DNA from: Ferrithrix thermotolerans DSM 19514
GTDB taxonomy: Bacteria; Actinomycetota; Acidimicrobiia; Acidimicrobiales; Ilumatobacteraceae
Assembly: GCA_945860575.1 (NCBI GenBank)
Contig: CAMAQQ010000089.1
Span: 1-5,714, forward strand
Direction: 5' to 3'
Length of the DNA: 5,714 nucleotides
Position 1 is the stretch's first letter; every line of letters starts with the position of its first letter. Positions 1 through 4,778 of the stretch are shown here, piece after piece. A program made the translations under genes and the position numbers. The notes below the pieces were generated by a model. The model worked only from the letters and a program-made list of their open reading frames with translations, was not told the origin of the DNA and did not search any database.

Positions 1-127
1 GGTGCTGATCGCGACTATTTTTAATCTGATTACCGACCTCGTCGGAGGAATTCGGGTTACCGTGCTTGAAGAAGAAGTGCGAGCCAGCAATGATCCTGTA
101 GTTGAGGCTGGTGAAACTGAGCAGTAG
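1..127 (+). CDS. DUF3566-type transmembrane protein, C-terminal end only
   Basis: The reading frame is open from the window edge (first full codon at base 2) to TAG at 125-127, giving 41 residues. The visible part starts with a hydrophobic stretch containing IFNLITDLVGGIRVTVLEEE, which looks like the end of the last membrane helix of DUF3566 proteins, followed by an acidic, disordered tail. DUF3566 proteins are small actinobacterial membrane proteins of unknown function encoded directly after gyrA; Rv0007 of M. tuberculosis is the best-known example and is likewise followed by tRNA-Ile. The tRNA-Ile gene 24 nt downstream supports the call. The N-terminal part, usually low-complexity and proline/alanine-rich, and gyrA itself would lie left of the window and are not seen. 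Family assignment is from the short C-terminal signature plus gene order. Confidence 0.8.
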   Translation, partial: VLIATIFNLITDLVGGIRVTVLEEEVRASNDPVVEAGETEQ

Positions 128-151
128 CCTTGCAAGTCCTCGTATTACAAC

Positions 152-225
152 GGGGCTATAGCTCAGTTGGTTAGAGCGCATCCCTGATAAGGATGAGGTC
201 ACAAGTTCGATTCTTGTTAGCCCCA
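152..225 (+). tRNA. ileT: tRNA-Ile (anticodon GAT)
   Basis: A complete 74-nt cloverleaf. The acceptor stem GGGGCTA (152-158) pairs perfectly with TAGCCCC (218-224), with discriminator A225. The D stem is GCTC/GAGC (161-164 with 174-177). The anticodon stem CATCC/GGATG (179-183 with 191-195) encloses loop CTGATAA, with anticodon GAT at 186-188. The T stem ACAAG/CTTGT encloses TTCGATT. The 3' CCA is not encoded: the next bases are CAG, so CCA must be added after transcription. It reads AUC/AUU codons. It lies 24 nt after the DUF3566 stop, too close for an obvious promoter of its own, so it may be processed from the upstream transcript. Confidence 0.97.
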
Positions 226-241
226 CAGCACGAATCGTTCA

Positions 242-259
242 TCAATCTGAAGAGATTGA
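242..259 (+). repeat. Perfect 7-bp hairpin just after tRNA-Ile
   Basis: TCAATCT (242-248) and AGATTGA (253-259) are perfect reverse complements around a GAAG loop, 16 nt past the tRNA 3' end. No T-run follows (next bases CGCCTACC), so it is not a standard intrinsic terminator. It could be a 3' processing or stability structure for the tRNA transcript, or chance, since arms of 7 bp are expected a few times in a window this size. The right arm contains the first five bases of the TTGACG box. Confidence 0.4.
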
Positions 260-287
260 CGCCTACCGATAAAGTAAGTGGTATCAA
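256..287 (+). promoter_or_regulatory. Possible weak promoter for the glycan genes
   Basis: TTGACG (256-261) matches the -35 consensus in five of six positions. The best -10 candidate, TATCAA (282-287), matches four of six but at a long 20-nt spacing; TGGTAT (279-284) has ideal spacing but a poor match. This is the only promoter-like spot in the 122 nt between tRNA-Ile and the aminotransferase gene. The cassette could instead be transcribed by read-through from the upstream operon. Confidence 0.25.
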
Positions 288-291
288 GACC

Positions 292-351
292 ATGATTTAC
301 GGTTCGCCAAACATCCAAAGACCTCTAGATCGTCGGAACTACTTCGTTTGA
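292..351 (+). other. Possible 19-codon leader reading frame ending on the next start codon
   Basis: ATG at 292 opens a frame encoding MIYGSPNIQRPLDRRNYFV, stopping at TGA 349-351. The same frame can be extended to TTG at 256 for a 31-residue peptide. The stop overlaps the TTG start of the aminotransferase gene as TTGA (348-351), the same 4-nt arrangement seen as GTGA between the next two genes. This would allow translational coupling of a gene that otherwise has only a weak ribosome binding site. No clear Shine-Dalgarno precedes ATG 292, and a TTG followed by A occurs by chance one time in four. It could also be the N-terminus of the aminotransferase in a shifted frame. Not recognised as any known peptide. 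Confidence 0.2.
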
Positions 352-1328
352 GCGACTCAAAAACTGCCTATCGCTATTACGCCTACGCTCGCCAGGCACT
401 TGTTGAAGCGTTGCGACTCGCCAATGTATTGGCGGGTGACGAAGTTTTGGTGCCCGCTTTAATCTGCAAAGATGTGCTCTCATCAATCCACACGGTCGGA
501 GCCAATCCGGTTTTTTATCAGGTCGATAAGACCCTCGCGCCTGTTTCACTACCGCACACCCCACTGATTAAAGCGGTCATTGCCGTGAATTATTTTGGCT
601 TTCCACAAGACTTAGAGATATTTTCTGAATATTGCCATAAATTTTCGGTGAAACTGATCGAAGATAATGCTCACGGCTATTTGAGTGCAAACGTAGATGG
701 AGTTCTGCTTGGTAATCGGGCGCCACTAGGCATCACGAGTATCCGAAAGACGATTCGAATCCCTGATGGGGCGCGACTACACGTGAGCGACCCGCAACTG
801 TCGGAACTTTTGCCATATCAACTTTCGTTTAACGACAAACCATTAGGGGCAAGATATTTTCTTCAAAACATATTTTCAAGACTTGAACGCGCCACCCGAT
901 TGCCATTACTACGTTGGGTTAGATCAATCGTGCGCCTGCGCAGATTTCTATCAACAGGTGAATTCATTTCGACATCTTCGACACTTGCTGAAACTGAAGT
1001 TGTAGTACCTGTCGGGCCACGAGATTCATCCATGAAAAAAATTCAAAAATTAGATGAAGAAGTTGAAGTAAAACGAAGGACAGATCTTTATGAGCGTGTG
1101 AACTCTGCTGTCAGCAATTCGGGGATCAAGCCTGTTCATGGTCGTTTACCCGAGCATTGCACCCCATACGGGTTTCCTTTCTTCGGTGATTTGGAGGGGG
1201 CGAAAAATGTTCGGCGACTTGTGAATAGTTTTGGGGTAGAAGTAATTCGCTGGCCAGATTTACCTGAAGCTGTTTTGGCTGATGCTCCAGATCACTATTC
1301 AAATTTGTGGTTCGTAAATTTTTTGTGA
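348..1328 (+). CDS. DegT/DnrJ/EryC1/StrS-family PLP aminotransferase-like protein
   Basis: A 326-residue, probably PLP-dependent fold-type I protein of the family that transaminates nucleotide-linked keto-sugars. The frame shows the family's order of elements: an N-terminal helix RQALVEALRL (15-24), then GDEVLVPALIC (30-40), then GANPVFYQVD (51-60), then a strand ending in NYFGFP (81-86). Next come IEDNAH (104-109), whose Asp106 would hold the PLP pyridine nitrogen, and SIRKTIRIPDGARL (131-144), whose Lys134 is the likely Schiff-base lysine. A C-terminal YGFPFF (274-279) and WPDLP (302-306) follow. The Arg-Lys-x-x-x-x-Pro-Asp-Gly form of the lysine region is not that of classic sugar aminotransferases, so substrate is uncertain. 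The protein is shorter than the usual 370-400 residues, mainly at the N-terminus. TTG 348 is the only usual start codon in the open frame (open from 273), with only a weak GGA upstream. The stop overlaps the FemAB-like gene start as GTGA, so the two products are probably made together. Confidence 0.85.
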   Translation: MSDSKTAYRYYAYARQALVEALRLANVLAGDEVLVPALICKDVLSSIHTVGANPVFYQVDKTLAPVSLPHTPLIKAVIAVNYFGFPQDLEIFSEYCHKFSVKLIEDNAHGYLSANVDGVLLGNRAPLGITSIRKTIRIPDGARLHVSDPQLSELLPYQLSFNDKPLGARYFLQNIFSRLERATRLPLLRWVRSIVRLRRFLSTGEFISTSSTLAETEVVVPVGPRDSSMKKIQKLDEEVEVKRRTDLYERVNSAVSNSGIKPVHGRLPEHCTPYGFPFFGDLEGAKNVRRLVNSFGVEVIRWPDLPEAVLADAPDHYSNLWFVNFL

Positions 1329-2353
1329 AAAATTCAAGCAGTGAAGGCGTCTGGTCCTTTTGGAAAGGAACTAACGCCGAGTGGAATGCAAAAGTTGCCA
1401 GCATCGAAGGCCGAAATGTCTACCAAACTGCGCAATGGGCCGACCATAAAGCAAACGCAGGATGGCAAATATGTCGGTTGATTTTTTCGGCTACTGACTC
1501 TGCGTCTGATTTGACCGGTACGACAATCGCCCAATGCTTGTTTCGGTCAGGGCCACTTAAATCTTTTGTTGTCTGGATACCGGGTGGACCGTTAGGTGAT
1601 CTAGAAAAGATTGACAAAAGTTTTGTCAAGGCCCTCAAACAACACTTAGGTGCTTCAGTGATTTATATCCGTGCTTCGATAACACTTCAAGCGACAAGTG
1701 AGTTAAATACGAAGTTGAAACTTCTTAAATGGAAGAAAGCCAAAAATGTAATTGGTGCGAGCTCAAGCATGATTTATTCGCTCAAAGCTGATCAACAAAC
1801 TCGTGTTGAAAAGTGTTCACCCAATTGGAAACGCAACCTGAAGCGGTCGTCCAAAAATGTCAATTCGCCCTATGTATGGGAAACCCCAAATCCGCACGAG
1901 ATCTCATCCGCATATGCGCTTATGGATGAATACAAGAAAATTGAAGGTCTTTCCTTACAACGATCTGTTGCCGACTTGCAGAGCGTAATTTCGGTATTCG
2001 GCAGACAACTGTTGTTAATCAGAATTGACGATCTTAACGGAGATCCTTTAGCCATTCGAGGGGCATTGATTTTTGAAAATCTTGCTTGGGATTTCATTGC
2101 ATTGACCACACCTGCTGGAAGAAAAACCTATGCTTCGTACGCAGTTTTTTGGTATATGGCTGAAAAATGTGTTGAGGCTGGTGCGCAACAAATTGACTTG
2201 AGTGGGATAGATCCAAAAAATAACAAGGGTGTTTACGATTTCAAAAACGGAACAGGCGCCACCCAGATTGATTATCAAGGAGAATGGGAAACCTCATCGC
2301 CGTCTTGGTTTAGACAACTCGCAAGTAGGCTCATTGCGCGGCGAGTTTCTTAA
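1325..2353 (+). CDS. FemAB-family (GNAT-fold) acyl/aminoacyl transferase
   Basis: A 342-residue protein with the double GNAT-like layout of FemA/FemB/FemX-type enzymes, which transfer an aminoacyl or acyl group onto an amine of a cell-wall or glycan precursor. The N-terminal half begins with NVYQTAQWADHKANAGW (31-47), the family's 'found in this place, next to this partner' entry motif. The C-terminal half holds a basic NWKRNLKRSSKN (167-178), YASYAVFWYMAEKCVEAGAQ (269-288) and the diagnostic DLSGIDPKNNKGVYDFKNG (291-309). No signal peptide or membrane helix is evident, so it probably acts in the cytoplasm. GTG 1325 is preferred because it makes the canonical 4-nt GTGA overlap with the aminotransferase stop; GTG 1307 (348 aa) is possible. 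Neither has a Shine-Dalgarno, so translation likely depends on coupling. Inferred role: N-acylation of the amino sugar made with the upstream protein. Whether it uses aminoacyl-tRNA or acyl-CoA cannot be told. A 19-bp palindrome lies at 1611-1629. Confidence 0.85.
   Translation: MKNSSSEGVWSFWKGTNAEWNAKVASIEGRNVYQTAQWADHKANAGWQICRLIFSATDSASDLTGTTIAQCLFRSGPLKSFVVWIPGGPLGDLEKIDKSFVKALKQHLGASVIYIRASITLQATSELNTKLKLLKWKKAKNVIGASSSMIYSLKADQQTRVEKCSPNWKRNLKRSSKNVNSPYVWETPNPHEISSAYALMDEYKKIEGLSLQRSVADLQSVISVFGRQLLLIRIDDLNGDPLAIRGALIFENLAWDFIALTTPAGRKTYASYAVFWYMAEKCVEAGAQQIDLSGIDPKNNKGVYDFKNGTGATQIDYQGEWETSSPSWFRQLASRLIARRVS
1611..1629. repeat. Perfect 9-1-9 palindrome inside the FemAB-like gene
   Basis: TTGACAAAA (1611-1619), centre G1620, and TTTTGTCAA (1621-1629) form a perfect odd-centred inverted repeat over codons for IDKSFVK. 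Its odd centre and TTGA...TCAA ends resemble the palindrome at 5173-5193. It may be an intragenic operator or an mRNA hairpin, or chance. No matching copy is seen in the intergenic regions. Confidence 0.55.
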
Positions 2354-2380
2354 TACTTGCGTGCCAATTGCGCTCAAGTT

Positions 2381-2386
2381 GAGGTG
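2381..2386 (+). promoter_or_regulatory. Ribosome binding site of the GT4 gene
   Basis: GAGGTG sits four bases before ATG 2391 and fits the 3' end of 16S rRNA well. It supports this ATG as the start and shows that the glycosyltransferase is translated independently, unlike the overlapping pair before it, which lack clear sites. The gap after the FemAB-like stop is 37 nt, short enough for co-transcription. Confidence 0.75.
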
Positions 2387-2390
2387 AATA

Positions 2391-3542
2391 ATGTCTGACC
2401 CAGAACAAAAAAAGCGAGTTTTATTCATATTCACCGAAGATTGGGCATTCGCGGCATTATTTCTTGATCGTGCGGTTGCTGCCCGCCAGGCGGGTTTTGA
2501 AGTCGCCGTGCATGTTCGGTGTACGACACACAGAGAGATAATCGAGCGTGAAGGTTTGCGTGTCATTCCCCACGATATTTCTCGAAGCGGAACAAACCCA
2601 TTTAGTGCACTCTTGTCAATCTGGAAACTCGCCAAAGTTTTTCGTGATTTCAAACCAAACATCGTGCATTTAATTGCGATCAAGCCAATTGTTCTAGGTT
2701 CACTCGCAAGTTTTTTGTATCGAGACACGAAGATAATAAATGCACCCGTTGGAATGGGTTATCTGTTTGCATCCAACGATCTGCGTGCTCGGATATTGCG
2801 TCCAGTTGTGCGCATGATGCTTGGAACTTTGTTGGGTCGGCGTGAAGCAACTACAATTATTGAGAATTCAGACGATTTAGGCAGTCTCGTTGAAGGTGGA
2901 TTTCTCAGCAGAAATCAAATTGTTTTAATTCGAGGCACCGGAGTCAATTTAGAAGTTTTCAAGGCGTCACCCGAACCAAAAGGAAATAAAGTTGTTGTGC
3001 TTGTCGCACGAATGCTCATAGATAAGGGTGTTTTTGAGTTTGTTGAAAGTGCCAAGGAGATCAGAAAATCACACCCAGACACCGAGTTTTGGTTGGTCGG
3101 AGATGTCGATCCTGGTAATCCTGGATCACTTACCTCTCAACAATTACAAGATTGGGCAACGGATGGCGTGATCAAATGGCTCGGCTACCGAAACGATGTG
3201 GCCGATATTTTGAAGCAATGTCATATTGTTTGCTTACCTTCGTATCGAGAAGGGTTTGGAAAAGTTTTTGTTGAAGCTGGGGCAACGCAGCGTGCCGTGG
3301 TTGCAACCAATGTTCCAGGTTGTCGAGAAGCAGTGGAAGATGGAAGAAATGGTCTGTTGGTCCAACCCAAAAACGTTAGAGAGTTAATGGGAGCCCTAAT
3401 TAGATTGCTCGAGGATGATCCATTGCGGCTAAAAATGGCCGAAGAGGGTCGTAAGCGCGCGGAGAACGAGTTTTCGTCGGCAACTATCAACAAACAAACA
3501 ATCGCTGTTTACCAACGTGTGCTTGAATCGTCTAGTTTGTAA
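2391..3542 (+). CDS. GT4-family glycosyltransferase (GT-B fold)
   Basis: A 383-residue retaining glycosyltransferase that would move a sugar from a nucleotide donor to a growing surface glycan on the cytoplasmic side of the membrane. The N-terminal acceptor domain (about 8-180) contains AVAARQAGFEVAVHV (28-42), LRVIPHDISRSGTNP (56-70) and PNIVHLIAIKPIVLGS (89-104), features of the PglA/CapM-like branch that often handles N-acetylated hexosamines. A linker RGTGVNLEVF (181-190) leads to the GT4 donor domain with VARMLIDKG (205-213, Arg207 and Lys212 for phosphate contacts), WLVGDVD (234-240) and the EX7E motif EGFGKVFVE (Glu287, Glu295), which binds the donor. Length and motif order are complete. 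It has no membrane helix. It follows the FemAB-like gene in the same direction by 37 nt. The sugar and acceptor are not readable. A GC-rich terminator-like dyad lies in codons 31-36. Confidence 0.93.
   Translation: MSDPEQKKRVLFIFTEDWAFAALFLDRAVAARQAGFEVAVHVRCTTHREIIEREGLRVIPHDISRSGTNPFSALLSIWKLAKVFRDFKPNIVHLIAIKPIVLGSLASFLYRDTKIINAPVGMGYLFASNDLRARILRPVVRMMLGTLLGRREATTIIENSDDLGSLVEGGFLSRNQIVLIRGTGVNLEVFKASPEPKGNKVVVLVARMLIDKGVFEFVESAKEIRKSHPDTEFWLVGDVDPGNPGSLTSQQLQDWATDGVIKWLGYRNDVADILKQCHIVCLPSYREGFGKVFVEAGATQRAVVATNVPGCREAVEDGRNGLLVQPKNVRELMGALIRLLEDDPLRLKMAEEGRKRAENEFSSATINKQTIAVYQRVLESSSL
2482..2498 (+). repeat. GC-rich dyad followed by TTTT inside the GT4 gene
   Basis: CCCGCC (2482-2487), A, GGCGGG (2489-2494) and then TTTT look like a miniature intrinsic terminator in the codons for ARQAGF, about 90 nt into the gene. 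The RNA stem would be five G-C pairs with a 3-nt loop. The encoded motif is conserved in GT4 enzymes, so codon choice alone may explain it. Confidence 0.3.
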
Positions 3543-3574
3543 AGTAAGTCATTCAATTAAATTTAAAATGTGCT

Positions 3575-3580
3575 AGGAGG
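3575..3580 (+). promoter_or_regulatory. Strong ribosome binding site of the small membrane protein gene
   Basis: AGGAGG five bases before GTG 3586 is a perfect anti-16S match at ideal spacing, and the strongest such site in the window. It is the main evidence that the 45-codon frame after it is a real gene. Confidence 0.85.
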
Positions 3581-3585
3581 TGGCA

Positions 3586-3723
3586 GTGAAATTTATCAGA
3601 CGCGTTTTACTCGCTGTCAGTGTGGCTGTTGCAGTTGCCGGAGTGCTTCGCTTCAAGGGTAAAGGTGTCGGAGCGATTAAACAAGGTGGCTGGCGCAAAG
3701 TTACTGATCCAAAGCAAAACTGA
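3586..3723 (+). CDS. Small single-helix membrane protein, 45 aa, function unknown
   Basis: GTG 3586 to TGA 3721-3723 encodes a 45-residue protein. It has a short basic N-terminus (MKFIRR), a hydrophobic helix VLLAVSVAVAVAGVL (7-21), then a basic, glycine-rich segment (RFKGKGVGAIKQ, 22-33) and the tail GGWRKVTDPKQN (34-45). The positive-inside rule is ambiguous because both flanks are basic. It may be a membrane anchor or an uncleaved signal sequence; there is no AxA or lipobox cysteine. The perfect AGGAGG at 3575-3580 makes it convincing despite its size. It lies 43 nt after the glycosyltransferase and 18 nt before the saccharopine-dehydrogenase-like gene, so it is probably co-transcribed with both. 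I do not recognise the family; tiny actinobacterial membrane proteins with a Trp-Arg tail are often left unannotated. Confidence 0.75.
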   Translation: MKFIRRVLLAVSVAVAVAGVLRFKGKGVGAIKQGGWRKVTDPKQN

Positions 3724-3741
3724 AAACAACTGGCTAATTAG

Positions 3742-4722
3742 ATGATTGGCATCGTTGGTGCTGGCGTAGTTGGCTCTCGAGTAGCCGAGACATTGCGATT
3801 TTTTTCGCAACCGCAAATCTCTGTAAATGATATTGAGCCGACAGTCGCTCAACGCCTTGCTAGTCGGTTGAGTGGCGGAAGATCTCAACTGAGTGTCGTT
3901 GATCGAAACTCAATGAAGTCGGTGAAAGTAGTCGTATTGTGCGGACCGTCACCGCATTTTTCAATCGCCAAAGAGTTTATTGATGTAGGTGTGAGTGTTG
4001 TTTCAACAAGCGACGACATTGCCGACTGTTTAAATCTGTTGACACTCTCACAACTTGCCACCGAAAATAAAGCAACATTGATTGTTGGTGCTGCGTCATC
4101 GCCGGGTATGTCGGGTTTGTTGGTGCGACATCTCGCAGAGTCTTTCGATTCAATCGATGAAGTTCATGTTGCGCTTCACGGCACTGGTGGCCCAGCGTGT
4201 GCCAGACAACATCACCGAGCGCTTTCGGGGCAATCAATCGGCTGGCATGATGGCGAGTGGTTGCGCCGTCCGGCAGGCAGCGGACGAGAACTGTGTTGGT
4301 TTCCAGAACCAGTTGGCGCCTACGACTGTTACCGCGGCGAGTTACCTGATCCGCTTTTGATTAAACGTGCGTTTCCAGAACTTGAGCGTGTCACTGGACG
4401 GGTGTCTGCGACTCGGCGCGATCGTGTTTTTTCTCGAGTGCCGATGATGATTCCGCCACAAGCCGAAGGCGGGATGGGTGGGCTTCGCGTTGAAGTGCGC
4501 GGAATGAAAAGTGGTGCGCGTTTGGTTGATGTTATTGCTGTTGTTGAGCGAGTTGGTCAAGTCGCCGGAGTCGTTGCCGCCACAACTGCCAACGCAATTT
4601 ACACAAACAAAATAGAAGGACTTGGTGCCCATGTTCTTGGTGATGAGTCAATGCCGAACTCGTGGTTGGTTACGCAAATTTGTAGTGCAGGTATTTATCT
4701 TCATTCGTTCGTCAGGGCATAG
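3742..4722 (+). CDS. Saccharopine dehydrogenase-like NAD(P)-binding oxidoreductase
   Basis: A 326-residue protein beginning with a Rossmann fold: IGIVGAGVVGSRVAE (2-16) holds the dinucleotide-binding GAGVVG (6-11), and Asp30 at the end of the second strand (ISVND) suggests NAD(H) rather than NADP(H). VVLCGPSP (64-71) and GAASSPGMSGLLVRHLA (116-132) follow the pattern of saccharopine dehydrogenase/homospermidine synthase relatives. The middle has GTGGPACARQHHRAL (147-161), GRELCWFPEPVGAYDCYRG (181-199) and ATRRDR (223-228), typical of uncharacterised actinobacterial members. Fold and cofactor binding are well supported; the true substrate is unknown, and lysine metabolism should not be assumed. 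ATG 3742 comes directly after an in-frame TAG (3739-3741), so it is the first possible start; no Shine-Dalgarno is visible. It lies 18 nt after the small protein gene, probably in the same operon. Confidence 0.88.
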   Translation: MIGIVGAGVVGSRVAETLRFFSQPQISVNDIEPTVAQRLASRLSGGRSQLSVVDRNSMKSVKVVVLCGPSPHFSIAKEFIDVGVSVVSTSDDIADCLNLLTLSQLATENKATLIVGAASSPGMSGLLVRHLAESFDSIDEVHVALHGTGGPACARQHHRALSGQSIGWHDGEWLRRPAGSGRELCWFPEPVGAYDCYRGELPDPLLIKRAFPELERVTGRVSATRRDRVFSRVPMMIPPQAEGGMGGLRVEVRGMKSGARLVDVIAVVERVGQVAGVVAATTANAIYTNKIEGLGAHVLGDESMPNSWLVTQICSAGIYLHSFVRA

Positions 4723-4742
4723 TCGAACTTAGGATTTAATAA

Positions 4743-4771
4743 TTTAATTCTCACTCATTCTCAGATATATT
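4743..4771 (+). promoter_or_regulatory. Predicted promoter of the Fur-family gene
   Basis: TATATT (4766-4771) is a good -10 box, with TTTAAT (4743-4748) as a weak -35 at 17-nt spacing, in an AT-rich gap between the oxidoreductase and the regulator. Transcription would begin about 4778-4779, on the GTG at 4779. This points to a leaderless mRNA, which is common in Actinobacteria, and explains the lack of a Shine-Dalgarno. No clear Fur-box-like palindrome is seen here. Confidence 0.45.
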
Positions 4772-4778
4772 GCTGACT

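Noticed and set aside
152..225. tRNA-Ile as an integration site with a downstream att repeat
   Set aside because: The only echo of the tRNA 3' end seen is an 8-base TTCGATTC inside the oxidoreductase gene near 4143. There is no integrase and no longer direct repeat in the window.
419..434. CGCCAAT-GT-ATTGGCG dyad in the aminotransferase gene
   Set aside because: Seven-base arms at short spacing are expected several times by chance in 5.7 kb; no further context supports a role.
2294..2728. 144-codon minus-strand reading frame opposite the FemAB-like and GT4 genes
   Set aside because: It lies mostly opposite well-supported coding sequence, shows no recognisable domain and has a low-complexity, shadow-like composition.
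2899..2916. GATTTCT-CAGC-AGAAATC hairpin in the glycosyltransferase gene
   Set aside because: Arms of 7 bp are within chance expectation and no T-run or gene border is nearby.
3564..3569. TAAAAT as a -10 box for the small protein gene
   Set aside because: Transcription would start inside the Shine-Dalgarno at 3575-3580, removing the site that best defines the gene, and no -35 match lies at proper spacing.
4082..4360. 92-codon plus-strand frame within the oxidoreductase gene
   Set aside because: It is an alternative frame of a gene with clear family motifs, has no ribosome binding site and no recognisable domain.
4770..4772. TTG 4770 as the start of the Fur-family gene
   Set aside because: It lies within the probable -10 box and has no ribosome binding site; GTG 4779 or 4785 fits better.
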